A stretch of DNA of 52,907 bases, taken from contig WSYE01000012.1 in the NCBI GenBank assembly GCA_009773665.1, positions 1 to 52,907 on the forward strand, read 5' to 3'. The notes beneath the pieces are model-generated. The model searched no databases, was not told the DNA's origin, and worked only from the letters and a program-made list of their open reading frames with translations. A program made the translations under genes and the position numbers. The number at the start of each line of letters is the position of its first letter. Position 1 is the stretch's first letter. The DNA comes from Desulfovibrionaceae bacterium. Its GTDB lineage: Bacteria > Desulfobacterota > Desulfovibrionia > Desulfovibrionales > Desulfovibrionaceae. Shown one piece after another: positions 1 to 8,172 of this stretch.

Positions 1-1418
1 TTGATCTTCTCGCCCACTTCCTGGGTCGCGCCCATGGTCTTTTCAGCCAGCTTGCGCACCTCGTCTGCCACCACCGCGAAGCCGCGCCCGGCTTCTCCGG
101 CCCTGGCGGCCTCGATGGCGGCGTTCAGCGCCAGCAGGTTGGTCTGGTCGGCAATGTCTGAGATGACGTTCATCACTTGGCCAATGGACTGGGCCTGGGA
201 ACCCAGCTCGTTCATGTTCTGGCGAAGCTGTTCGGACACGCGGCTGACCTTCCCGATGGCAGCCACGCTTTCGATGACGATATCCGCGCCCTCACGCGCC
301 TTGCCCTGCGCCTGTCCCGCGCTCTCTGCGGCCTCGCTGGCGTTGCGCGCCACCTCAAGGACCGTGGCGTTCATCTGTTCCATGGCCGTAGCGGCCTCGG
401 AGAGTCGGTTCTTCTGGGTCTGAGTGCCACGCTGCACCTGGTCGACCTGGGCCGACAAACGAGCCGCGTAATCGCTCAGGCTGTCGGAGAGCCCCATGGA
501 TTCGCTGGCGATGGACCGGATGAGGTCCAGCATCTCCTTGATCTGCACTTCCTTGGATTCGGCCTGGGCCAGGGCGTCCTTGGCCTGCCGGGCGTGCCCG
601 TCGGCCTCCACGGCCTTGTGGTCTGCCTCGGCGATCTTGCTGCGCAGGCTCTCCACCATGGTCTCCATGGATTGCGACAGCTGCCCGAGTTCGTCCTGCT
701 GGGGCAATCTGCATTCCTTGCTGAGATCGCCGTCCGCGATGCTGGTGGAACAGTCTGCCAGGAACTTCAGGGGCTTTGAGATCGCCTTGGAGATGAAAAG
801 GCTCAACAGGATGGCCAGCCCCACGGACACTACGGTGGAGATGTAGATCAGCAGTTTCATGAAATCGATGGTCGAAAACAGGTCCGTGCGATCCTGGTCG
901 ATGCCGGTCTTCACCTTCTCGCGCATGGCCTGGAGGATTTCCTGCACCGAACCAAGCAGCTTGAGGGTCTGCGCGTTGTAGACTTCCTCGGATGGTTCCT
1001 GCTGGCCTTCCTTCTTGAACTTCTGGATGGTGATGGCGGTTTCATGGAGTTTGACGTGCGGGTCTTCTATGGACGCCAGCAGGGGCTTCAGTTCGGGGCT
1101 GACATTCTCCAGGCTGGCGCGCTCCTCGCTGTAGAACCAGCGCCCGAAGGCGCACTTCCTGGCATCCGAGGAGACGGATAGTTCCGTGGCCTTGTGGTCG
1201 TGCACGAACTGCCCCAGGGACTGCGCCCATTTCAGGTGGTCGATCTCGCGCTGAAGCAGGCTCATGGACAGGTCGTATTTCTGGACAGCCGCTTTGGTAT
1301 GCTGTTCGACGTCGCCCACCTCGCGGGCCGCCACCACGAGCACCAGGACAAATATTGCCGTAACGCAAAAAAAGCCCGCACGGATTTTCTGCCCGATGCG
1401 CATATCAGACCATTTCAT
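1..1418 (-). CDS. Methyl-accepting chemotaxis protein with N-terminal CZB-type zinc-binding sensor (3' end outside window)
   Basis: Inner-membrane chemoreceptor that would feed CheA/CheW. 472 residues are visible on the minus strand from an ATG at 1418 ([10 protein letters not shown]); the open frame runs off the window edge. In order: TM1 (~14-32); an extracytoplasmic helical domain with CZB hallmarks (His61 in DHLKW, Cys89 in CAFGRW, His121 and His125 in PHVKLHE); TM2 (~180-200); a HAMP segment; coiled coil; and the conserved signalling tip ([20 protein letters not shown], then [18 protein letters not shown]). The distal cytoplasmic bundle and any methylation or pentapeptide end lie outside. 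A G-rich stretch precedes the ATG as a weak ribosome site. CZB domains are usually cytoplasmic, so a copy between the two membrane helices is less common. The ligand is unknown; zinc, or HOCl as for some CZB receptors, is inference. Confidence 0.9.
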   Translation of the reverse strand, partial: MKWSDMRIGQKIRAGFFCVTAIFVLVLVVAAREVGDVEQHTKAAVQKYDLSMSLLQREIDHLKWAQSLGQFVHDHKATELSVSSDARKCAFGRWFYSEERASLENVSPELKPLLASIEDPHVKLHETAITIQKFKKEGQQEPSEEVYNAQTLKLLGSVQEILQAMREKVKTGIDQDRTDLFSTIDFMKLLIYISTVVSVGLAILLSLFISKAISKPLKFLADCSTSIADGDLSKECRLPQQDELGQLSQSMETMVESLRSKIAEADHKAVEADGHARQAKDALAQAESKEVQIKEMLDLIRSIASESMGLSDSLSDYAARLSAQVDQVQRGTQTQKNRLSEAATAMEQMNATVLEVARNASEAAESAGQAQGKAREGADIVIESVAAIGKVSRVSEQLRQNMNELGSQAQSIGQVMNVISDIADQTNLLALNAAIEAARAGEAGRGFAVVADEVRKLAEKTMGATQEVGEKI

Positions 1419-2190
1419 GAGCCCCCCCAGCGTTTGTAGACACAGATGAACCGCGCGCCAGCCGATGCGTGCGATTGGAAACCGCCCGTATAGCTTGGAA
1501 CCCGTACCATGTTCCATGCCCCCCCAAAAGGTAGGAAAAGGAGAAAACTCAATACTTTCAGGGCATTCTCATACGGCCAACCGATAGACATACACGCAGT
1601 GACCGTTCTCACGCCCCTCGCGATGAGAATGCACCAGCCGAGACCTCTTCCTCGCTACACGTAAACACGGACCAGGAGAAACACATTGAACGCATAACAT
1701 CCAAGCAGCGCACATAAATCCACTACACATCATGCATCATTAAATGCGAAACACGATACATGTCAACATTCTGCATACCCCATTGTCCGGGCCGCACCCG
1801 CCCGGCCCTCCCGGACCTGGCATGGGACCTCAAAACAAATGCACCTAACCACAACACAACACATCTAAACTACTGAATTTACGACTATAGTTTGACGAGC
1901 ATCCTTCACGAATGCGATTCAGGAGGGCTCATATGCGGCTCAGGAGCAAGACGCAGACATGGGAGACATCCCGAAAAGACGGCGACAGAATGCCGCCGCC
2001 CCAGATGTGCGGCTCCCTTGGGGGGACCCTTGCACGACGGCCATCAGGGCAGGAGATGTACTCGAGGTGACGGCGCGGGCGATTCCTAACGGGACAGGGA
2101 CATCCCTGGGTTTGAATCACAACCAGCCCCGCTGTCGTCGCACCGGATTCGCCGGTGCAGGGGGGGCGCGCAGGCTTGCCAAAGAAACAA
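1419..2190. other. Intergenic region upstream of the chemoreceptor
   Basis: About 770 bases without a convincing gene apart from the possible short ORF at 1933-2070. The stretch 1500-1900 is AT-richer than its surroundings and probably holds the promoter of the chemoreceptor on the minus strand, but I could not find a clear sigma-70 or sigma-28 element. Confidence 0.5.
1933..2070 (+). CDS. Possible short ORF (45 aa), unrecognised
   Basis: An ATG with a strong Shine-Dalgarno (AGGAGGG at 1921-1927, good spacing) opens a 45-codon frame starting MRLRSKTQTWETSRK and ending TGA. The peptide is basic, has no membrane segment or known motif, and its codon choice does not look strongly coding. Only the ribosome site argues for it. 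It could be a chance ORF or a regulatory leader. Confidence 0.25.
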   Translation: MRLRSKTQTWETSRKDGDRMPPPQMCGSLGGTLARRPSGQEMYSR

Positions 2191-2225
2191 GCCGCCGCAG
2201 GCCGGAAACAACGGCCTGCGGCGGC
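2191..2225 (-). terminator. Rho-independent terminator of the acyl-CoA synthetase operon
   Basis: Perfect 14-bp inverted repeat (GCCGCCGCAGGCCG, 7-nt loop), followed on the minus strand by a T-rich tract (TTGTTTCTTT). It lies 30 bp past the original stop codon of the synthetase gene at 2255. Confidence 0.8.
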
Positions 2226-2254
2226 GGGATGCTGCGGGAGCGGGGATGAGCGTC

Positions 2255-3923
2255 CTAGCTGGTGGCTTCTGGGGCCTTGCCCTCGTCCTTGGCACGGATC
2301 TCGGCGCGCTTGATCTTACCGCTTATGGTCTTGGGCAGTTCGGGCAGGAACTCCACGATGCGTGGATAGATATTTGTACGGAGCGGTGACCCGCTTCACA
2401 TGGTTCTGAATGTCCTTCACCAGTTCGGGCGAAGGCTCGTAGCCCGCGCCGAGCACCACGGTGGCCTTGACGGCCTGTCCGCGCTCGTGGTCGGGCACGC
2501 CGGTGACCGCCGCCTCGATCACAGCAGGATGCGTCACCAGGGCGCTCTCCACCTCGAAGGGTCCGATGCGGTAGCCGCTGGACTTGATGAGGTCGTCATT
2601 GCGGCCCAGGAACCAGTAGTAGCCATCCTCGTCGCGCCAGGCCTTGTCGCCGGTGTGGTAGTAGCCGCCAAACAGGACGGAGGCCGTCTTCTCGGGCTCG
2701 TACAGGTAACCTTCGAACAGTCCGAGTTCCTTGCCGTTGCCCACGCGAATGCAGATTTCGCCCTCCTCGCCCGGCGGGCAGGGGTGCCCCTTGGCGTCCA
2801 GGAGCACGATATCCCAACCGGGGCACGGCTTGCCGATGGACCCCGGCCTCACGGGCATATTGGGGAAGGCGGCGATCTGAAGGGTGGTCTCGGTCTGGCC
2901 GTAGCCCTCGTAAATGGTGAGTCCGGTGGCTTCCTTCCAGGCGTGGAACACTCCCTCGTTCAGGAGCTCCCCAGCTGTGGTGCAGTGGCGCAGCTTGGAC
3001 AGGTCGAACTGGGTGAGGTCCTCGCGGATGAGGAACCGGTAGATGGTGGGCGGGGCGCAGAAGGTGGTTACGCCGTGCTCCGCCATCACGCGCAGCAGCT
3101 CAGCGGGGACGAACTTGCCGCGGTAGTCCCAGGTGAACACGCTCGCCCCGGCCATCCACTGGCCGAAGAATTTGCCCCAGATGGACTTGGCCCAGCCGGT
3201 GTCCGCCACGGTGAGGTGCAGGTCGCCGGGGCGCAAGTCGTGCCAGTAGACGCCAGTGGTGATGTGCCCCAGGGGATAGTTGTGGTTATGCACCACCATC
3301 TTGGGCATGCCCGTGGTGCCGGAGGAGAAGAAGATAAAGGAGACGTCTTCCCCGCAGGCGGCGTCCGCAGGGCGGGGAAATTCCGGAGACGCTGCGGCCA
3401 GCCCGGCCTCGTAGGCGTTCCAGCCGTCTCCTGCGGGCATGTCCCCCACCCGCACCAGCACGTTCAGGCTGGGGCAGGCGTCCTTCACGGCGTCGATGCG
3501 CTCGACGAAATCCTCTTCCACGACGCAGGCCCTGATGCCTGCCTTGTTGACGCGGAACTCCACGTCATGGGCCGTCAGGAGGTGCGGCGACGGCACCGGG
3601 ACCGCGCCCAGCTTGTGGAGCGCCAGGCTGGTGACCCAGAACTCCACGCGGCGCTGCAACACCAGCATGACCTTGTCGCCCTTGACGATGCCCATGGCCT
3701 TGAAGGCGTTGGCCATACGCGAGGACTGCTCACTGAAGAAGGCCAGATTCAGGTCGCGCCGCGTGCCGTCTGGCCCGATGTGGACCATGGCCGGACGCTC
3801 GGGGTGGAGCGCGGCCTCCCTGTCGAGAAAATCGAACGCGAAATTGTACCCGGAGGGGGCTTTCACGGCGTACCGGGCTGAATACTCTTCAAAAGTGTCG
3901 TAACGCTTAAACTCGGGCTGCAT
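2255..3923 (-). pseudogene. AMP-forming acyl-CoA synthetase (medium-chain/acetyl-type), frameshifted near the C-terminus
   Basis: ANL-superfamily enzyme that would activate a carboxylic acid to acyl-CoA through an acyl-AMP. The start is ATG at 3923 (MQPEFKRYDTFEEY), six bases after GAGGAGG and just behind the cupin regulator. Visible motifs: FFSSGTTGMPK (A3, AMP binding), YGQTETT (A5), YHTGDKAWRDEDGYYWFLGR (A7/A8). At 2365-2372 the sequence reads GATAGATA. Removing one GATA copy restores ...[25 protein letters not shown]... to a stop at 2255, giving 554 residues, normal for the family. As written, translation leaves frame after KY and stops at 2316 (535 residues). The [10 protein letters not shown] motif with the catalytic lysine of adenylation is lost. 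It may still do the thioesterification half-reaction, be phase-variable, be dead, or reflect a sequencing error. Confidence 0.85.
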
Positions 3924-3934
3924 CGCCGCCTCCT

Positions 3935-4495
3935 CTAGATGATCACGTCCAGAAACACGGCCTCTTTGCCGTCCAGGGCACGCATGGCATGGGGAATTGT
4001 GGAGCTGAAATACAGGCTGTCCTGGGGCTCCATCACCACGGATTCCTTTCCGAGCGTGACCTCCATGCGGCCCTGAAGCAGAAAGATGAACTCCTCGCCT
4101 GCATGCTGGTTGAACTCCAGGCCGTCGCGTTCGCGGGGCGGAACAGACACCAGGAACGGCTCCATGCCGGGGCGGCTGAAGCGGTATGCCAGGGACTGGT
4201 ACTTGTATGCCTTGCGGCGCGTGACGGAGAGCCCTTCCCCTTTCTTCACCAGGCTGAACTGGTGCAGCTTGGCCTCCGAGCCGGTGATGAGGGCGGTCAG
4301 GTCCACGCCGGTGGCCTTGGCCACAGCGTACAGATAGCTGACCGGAACCTCGCGGGTTCCGGATTCGAAGGTGAGGATATCTTCCACGGGGACTCCCACA
4401 CGGGTGGCCAGTTCCTCCGGGGAGAGGCTCAGGGCGTCGCGCAGGTCCTTGATACGCCGGGAGATGTCGCGATCGATGGTTGTCGGCAGGCTCAT
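3935..4495 (-). CDS. XRE-family HTH plus cupin transcriptional regulator
   Basis: 186-residue DNA-binding regulator with a small-molecule-sensing type cupin. Residues ~10-65 form a lambda-repressor-like HTH (IKDLRDALSLSPEELATRVG, then FESGTREVPVSYLYAVAKATG). Residues ~110-185 form a cupin_2 barrel (HAGEEFIFLLQGRMEVTLG, then SSTIPHAM). The start is ATG 4495 after AAGGAGG. The gene ends 11 bp before the acyl-CoA synthetase start, so the two are probably co-transcribed and the regulator likely controls that operon and responds to a related ligand. The ligand is not visible from sequence. HTH-cupin pairs beside AMP-forming ligases are a familiar arrangement in sulfate reducers. Confidence 0.9.
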   Translation of the reverse strand: MSLPTTIDRDISRRIKDLRDALSLSPEELATRVGVPVEDILTFESGTREVPVSYLYAVAKATGVDLTALITGSEAKLHQFSLVKKGEGLSVTRRKAYKYQSLAYRFSRPGMEPFLVSVPPRERDGLEFNQHAGEEFIFLLQGRMEVTLGKESVVMEPQDSLYFSSTIPHAMRALDGKEAVFLDVII

Positions 4496-4573
4496 TGGCT
4501 CCTCCTTGCGTTGCTGGTGGCCCGGATAGCCTAAATTGGTCTGAAATACGAGATTTTTTCACACTCTTGGCAC

Positions 4574-4605
4574 TTGCCGAACGCCGAAAAAGGCCTTAGA
4601 TAGTC
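4574..4605 (+). promoter_or_regulatory. Possible sigma-70 promoter of tmRNA
   Basis: TTGCCG, a 17-bp spacer and TAGATA sit upstream of the mature tmRNA 5' end at 4620. The -10 match is weak, and the transcript would need 5' processing by RNase P, which is normal for tmRNA. Confidence 0.3.
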
Positions 4606-4619
4606 TGTTGGACATCCCT

Positions 4620-4970
4620 GGGGGCGCACTGGTTTCGACGGGGATAGTGACGACAAAGTTGCGGGCCGAGGATCCACGAGGCCTCGTAAAAAACGTGGAA
4701 CCAAGTTAATCGCCAACGATTACGAATACGCTCTGGCCGCTTAAGGCCAGCCTCCCTCTGACCCACGCCTGGTAAGTCGGATGCGGGGGACACCCCACCA
4801 AGCTGGCGTTCGCAGTTGTCCGTTGAAGCGAGCGTGAGAACTTAAACGGTCTGGGTTCGGGACGCCCGGCCGGAAGGCACGTCCGAACCGAGATCAATTT
4901 CCGGCCTACGCCTGTAGATGCTTTGCCCGAGCGTTCTCGGACGGGGGTTCGATTCCCCCCGCCTCCACCA
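4620..4970 (+). ncRNA. ssrA: Transfer-messenger RNA
   Basis: tmRNA rescues stalled ribosomes and tags the nascent protein for proteolysis. The 351-nt gene has the canonical start (GGGGGCGCACTGGTTTCGAC) and tRNA-like end (GGTTCGATTC T-loop, then CGCCTCCACCA). The 5' GGGGGCG pairs with 3' CGCCTCC, leaving A-CCA. The tag frame at 4712-4744 encodes ANDYEYALAA followed by TAA. The 3' end from 4949 is part of a direct repeat that recurs at 9594, so this gene is the attachment site of the downstream element and is kept intact at the left junction. Confidence 0.97.
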
Positions 4971-5074
4971 ACAGGACTTCCAGTACAGTCCGACAAAGTC
5001 CACATCCCCCAGGAATTTCAAGGAAAAGGCGGGCCGCAAGGTCCGCCTTCGTCCGTTTTGGGCCGTTGACATCC
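4949..5074 (+). repeat. attL: left direct repeat of the tmRNA-integrated element
   Basis: Covers the last 22 bases of tmRNA, its terminator and flank. It matches 9594-9718 nearly throughout, with a 43-bp identical core starting CCACCAACAGGACTTCCAGT. Differences are a missing T in the acceptor stem of the right copy and scattered substitutions, including a wobble-preserving swap in the terminator stem. Use of a tmRNA 3' end by a tyrosine integrase is a well-known integration mode. Confidence 0.9.
5026..5059 (+). terminator. tmRNA terminator
   Basis: Stem AAGGCGGGCC / GGTCCGCCTT (one G-T wobble) with a GCAA loop, followed by CGTCCGTTTT. A second version with the swapped base pair lies in attR at about 9666-9704. 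Confidence 0.75.
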
Positions 5075-5082
5075 AAACGCAG

Positions 5083-5177
5083 CCCGTATAACTTTCCGTA
5101 TCCTCGGGAAGGTTATACGGACCCCGCCCGTATAACACCCTCAAGCCACGCCATCTCTAGCTCGGGAGGTTATACGG
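5083..5177. repeat. Four CCCGTATAAC/GTTATACGG sites upstream of the integrase
   Basis: CCCGTATAAC occurs at 5083-5092 and 5127-5136, and its complement GGTTATACGG at 5111-5120 and 5168-5177, making two inverted pairs between the tmRNA terminator and the integrase start. The last copy touches the ribosome-binding region. They are candidates for integrase arm-type sites or for binding by the element's regulator. A degenerate copy (GCGTATAAG) lies near attR at ~9522. Confidence 0.7.
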
Positions 5178-5179
5178 AC

Positions 5180-6397
5180 ATGCCCCTGACCGACATCGCC
5201 GTCAAAAACGCAAAGCCCGACAGCAAGCCTTACCGCCTCAAAGATGAGCGAGGCCTTTTCCTTGAGGTCCGGCCCGAGGGGGGGAAATGGTGGAGATTTC
5301 GCTTCTCGATGAAATCCCGCGAACGGCTCATGAGTCTGGGCACATATCCAGACGTAACGCTCAAAATGGCCCGAGAACGCCGCGACGAAGCCCGGCGCAT
5401 GATAGCCCAGGGCATCGACCCCAGCGAAGCGCGGAAGGCCGCGAAATGCGCGACGACGGCGTGCGAGGAGACATTCGAACGCATTGCCCGCGAATGGTGG
5501 GCCAAGTTTCAGCCCACCTGGACCGAGGAACACGGCAACCAAATCCTGCGCCGGTTTGAGCTGAATGTCTTCCCGTGGATTGGCTCTCGCCCTATCAAGG
5601 AAATCAACGCCCCTGAAGTATTGGCTCTTGCCCGCCGCATTGAGTCGCGGGGTGCACTTGAAATGGCGCACAGGACCATTCAAGGTTGCGGCCAAGTCTT
5701 CCGCTACGGCATCGCCACCGGTCGGTGCGAACGCAACCCGGCAGGAGACCTTAAAGGAGCACTCCCCCCGGTAAAAGAGAAACACCACCCAAGCATCACG
5801 GACCCCAAAGCAATCGCCCCACTTCTCCGGGCTATGGACAACTATCAGGGCTCACCTTTCACCGCCTGCGCCCTGCGACTGGCTCCCCTTGTGTTTGTTC
5901 GCCCAGGCGAGCTTCGCCACGCAGAGTGGGCCGAAATCGACCTTGAGGCCAAAGAGTGGCGTATCCCAGCTTCCAAGATGAAAATGCGCGTGCAGCACAT
6001 CGTGCCCTTTTCCCGGCAGGCCATTGCCATCATCGAGGAGCTCCAACCGCTGACCGGCAACGGGAAGTACCTCTTCCCTTCCATGCGGACACTAGAACGC
6101 CCCATGAGCGAGAACACCATCAACGGAGCCCTGCGCCGCCTTGGCTACACCAAGGACGAATTGACCGGCCACGGATTCCGCAGCATGGCCTCTACTCTCC
6201 TTAACGAACAGGGATGGAATGGTGACGCAGTTGAACGCCAGCTTGCCCATGCGGAACGCGACAACATCCGGGCGGCTTACAACTATGCCGAGTTCCTACC
6301 CGAACGCCGCCGCATGATGCAAGCGTGGGCGGACTATCTAGACAGTTTGAAAGACGGGGTGAAGATCATCCCGATACATCGGGAAGCCCACGGTTGA
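5180..6397 (+). CDS. P4-type tyrosine integrase (DUF4102 arm-binding domain)
   Basis: Site-specific recombinase that integrates and excises the element at the tmRNA 3' end. The chosen start is ATG 5180 (MPLTDIAVKNAKPDSKPYRL) after GGGAGG; an in-frame upstream ATG at 5066 would run through the repeat sites and is unlikely. The 405 residues comprise an N-terminal arm-binding domain (~1-90, GLFLEVRPEGGKWWRFRF), a SAM-like core-binding domain (~100-185) and a catalytic domain (~205-385). Catalytic residues are seen as Arg in RPGELRHAEW, His/Arg in HGFRSMAST, His in LAHAERD, and the nucleophile Tyr in AYNYAEFLPERR. Length and motifs look intact, so the enzyme may be active even though the rest of the element is decaying. 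Confidence 0.95.
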   Translation: MPLTDIAVKNAKPDSKPYRLKDERGLFLEVRPEGGKWWRFRFSMKSRERLMSLGTYPDVTLKMARERRDEARRMIAQGIDPSEARKAAKCATTACEETFERIAREWWAKFQPTWTEEHGNQILRRFELNVFPWIGSRPIKEINAPEVLALARRIESRGALEMAHRTIQGCGQVFRYGIATGRCERNPAGDLKGALPPVKEKHHPSITDPKAIAPLLRAMDNYQGSPFTACALRLAPLVFVRPGELRHAEWAEIDLEAKEWRIPASKMKMRVQHIVPFSRQAIAIIEELQPLTGNGKYLFPSMRTLERPMSENTINGALRRLGYTKDELTGHGFRSMASTLLNEQGWNGDAVERQLAHAERDNIRAAYNYAEFLPERRRMMQAWADYLDSLKDGVKIIPIHREAHG

Positions 6398-6658
6398 AAC
6401 CCACCAGCGCCAGATTCTCAGCCAGGGGAGCGCATCTCGCCCTTCCTTTTCCGTGAAACCCGTCACTGCCCCCATTCCCCCCGAATTCCTGGGATGATTT
6501 CCCAGAATAATCCCTGACCTCAGCACTCCCCCGTAAATCAGCGCCCAAAATATATTTGGGGATTGGCCTTCTCTGGTCCATCCGCTACTTTACAACCACG
6601 TCAGAGGCCCATGCAGGGAAACACTATCCTCGACCGTGCCAAAGGAGCACACATCACA

Positions 6659-6874
6659 ATGGCATCAGCGAACTACACCCCACAGGACCACTTTCTCAGA
6701 GCCAAAGAAGTTTGGCCGCGTCTGGGCATCAGCAAATCCACGTTCTATGACCTCATCAGCAAGGGCAAGTTCCCCAAACCGAGGAAGCTCGGCACGAGGA
6801 CATCCGTGTGGCAGAATAGCCAGGTCGAGAAGTTCATGGATGGCATCATGGCCGGGGAAGGGGGACAGAATTGA
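6659..6874 (+). CDS. AlpA-type excisionase/regulator (MerR-like HTH)
   Basis: 71-residue DNA-binding protein of the AlpA/phage regulatory family. The core is RAKEVWPRLGISKSTFYDLI, then SKGKFPKPRKLG, the usual winged-HTH of AlpA proteins. The start is ATG 6659 after AAAGGAG (11-bp spacing); an in-frame ATG at 6611 would add 16 residues without a better ribosome site. In P4-like satellites AlpA activates or assists excision by the neighbouring integrase. Its stop codon overlaps the TTG start of the next gene (TTGA), which points to translational coupling. Confidence 0.88.
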   Translation: MASANYTPQDHFLRAKEVWPRLGISKSTFYDLISKGKFPKPRKLGTRTSVWQNSQVEKFMDGIMAGEGGQN

Positions 6875-7653
6875 AATGGTTCAAACATATGGCTAACGCG
6901 AGTCAGGACGAAAAAATGCTCGCCATGCAAGACCGCTACGGCCTTGAGGGTATCGGGGCCTTCTGGGTGTTGCTTGAGGTATTGGCCTCGGGAGTAGAGG
7001 GCGGGAAGACGGCCCAGGTTACAATGTCCGTCAAACAGTGGCGCAAACGAATCCCATTTGCGCCCCAAAAGCTCCGCAATTGGCTGGCATATGCTGACCA
7101 ATTGGCGCTCATTCGGGCAGCATTTGACGGGGAAACCATCTCAATTGAGTGTCCTAAGATGCTGGAATTATGCGACAATTGGACGCGCCGCTCCGTAGTT
7201 ACTGTGAAGAAAGTTCCCCTAGAAGTAGAAGAAGAAGTAGATGTAGAAGTAGAAGAAGAAAAAGACTTAATACAGTTACCCTCGCCCCAGGAATCTCGCG
7301 GGGTTAGCGAAAGGCACACGGCTTCGCCGTCACCGCCACCTGATCCTTGGGTGAAGGCTGAAACGGGGGAGCGGTATTCGTATCTCTTCCGGTGCCTGGA
7401 CGGATACCAAGGCATCCTGGAAAGTGACGTGCGGAAGTGGGAGGCGAGTCACCCGCTAATCAACGTCCGCGAGTTCTTGGAGTACCAGCAACACGCATCT
7501 GAAACGCGGCCTTGGCTGGAAAAAAAGAGGGCGTTCTTCATCCTGAGTAATTGGCTGGTGAAGCATCGGAACAAGGTTATGCCGCAAATAATGGAGAAGT
7601 CCCCGGATGTTAAGGCGAAACCCCAGCTTTCAGTTTTTCAACAAATGTATTAG
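6871..7653 (+). CDS. Phage-type replication protein with Lin1244/DUF4373-like N-terminal domain
   Basis: 260 residues starting at TTG 6871, inside the alpA stop codon. The N-terminus (MKWFKHMANASQDEKMLAMQ, then DRYGLEGIGAFWVLLEVLA) matches the pattern of the DUF4373/Lin1244 domain found in phage and satellite replication or DnaD-like proteins. It is followed by a basic wing-type segment (QWRKRIPFAPQKLRNWLAYA), a highly acidic repeat (about residues 117-131) and a C-terminal helical region. Probably a replication initiator or helicase loader for the element. The assignment rests on the N-terminal pattern only. The acidic repeat is encoded by a GAA/GTA-rich microsatellite at 7221-7263. Confidence 0.65.
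   Translation: MKWFKHMANASQDEKMLAMQDRYGLEGIGAFWVLLEVLASGVEGGKTAQVTMSVKQWRKRIPFAPQKLRNWLAYADQLALIRAAFDGETISIECPKMLELCDNWTRRSVVTVKKVPLEVEEEVDVEVEEEKDLIQLPSPQESRGVSERHTASPSPPPDPWVKAETGERYSYLFRCLDGYQGILESDVRKWEASHPLINVREFLEYQQHASETRPWLEKKRAFFILSNWLVKHRNKVMPQIMEKSPDVKAKPQLSVFQQMY
7221..7263 (+). repeat. GAAGTA/GAA-type coding microsatellite
   Basis: Imperfect tandem GAA/GTA/GAT triplets that encode an alternating Glu/Val/Asp run inside the replication protein. All units are triplets, so length change would keep the frame. Confidence 0.6.
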
Positions 7654-7662
7654 GCGGCAGTA

Positions 7663-8040
7663 GTGAACAACTTTATTGATTACGGAATTGTTGTCCCCAG
7701 CAACGCCAGGGGTAACTTTCGGGCGATGTGTCCGAGTTGCAGCCATGGTAGACGGAAGGCGAACGATCTTTGCCTTAGTGTCAACATTGACGATGGTGCT
7801 TGAAGCTTTTATAAATGTTGGTTTACTGACTGACTTGACACCAAGAAGAATGATGCACCGAAACAAATCACGCTTAGCGCTCCGGATAAGAACCTGGAGA
7901 CTTTGACTTGGTGGGCGAAATCCCGTGGACTGTCGGAAACCACGTTGCACAAGTTCAATGTTGCGGTCAGCATTCAGATTTTCAGAACCAAGGGTGGCGA
8001 ACACGGCAACCACCCTGCCCTGGGAAAGATCGTTTATTAA
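7663..8040 (+). pseudogene. Remnant of a Twinkle/DnaG-type primase-helicase
   Basis: Reading one frame from GTG 7663 gives a zinc-finger primase start (MCPSCSHGRRKANDLCLSVN, then IDDGA), a TGA at 7801 where the family normally has Trp, SFYKCWFTD, a second TGA at 7831, then a primase-like segment (TWWAKSRGLSETTLHKFNV) to TAA at 8040. Frame is kept across both stops over 126 codons, so these look like point nonsense mutations. The toprim and helicase domains are absent. In int-alpA-rep elements of this type a primase normally follows, so the position fits. Non-functional as written. Confidence 0.72.
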
Positions 8041-8172
8041 GATGGAAAACGTGGTTACGCCGTGGCATCCCCTTGTGTTTCTCTCAGAGGCGTGAGGGGA
8101 AGTTCCCAAGTGAGGCGCGTCAGCCTCAATGCGTGGGCGGGTTATATCCGCCATTTTTGTGCGTCCTGAATG

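Noticed and set aside
5066-5179. N-terminal extension of the integrase from ATG 5066
   Set aside because: It would overlap the att repeat and the GTTATACGG sites, the residues do not resemble an integrase start, and the downstream ATG 5180 has GGGAGG.
7221-7263. CRISPR or tandem-repeat array
   Set aside because: Repeats are coding triplets with no spacers; no CRISPR array was seen anywhere in the window.
7676-7906. Open frame overlapping the primase remnant
   Set aside because: It is another frame of the same region with no ribosome site, whereas the pseudogene frame gives recognisable zinc-finger and primase sequence.
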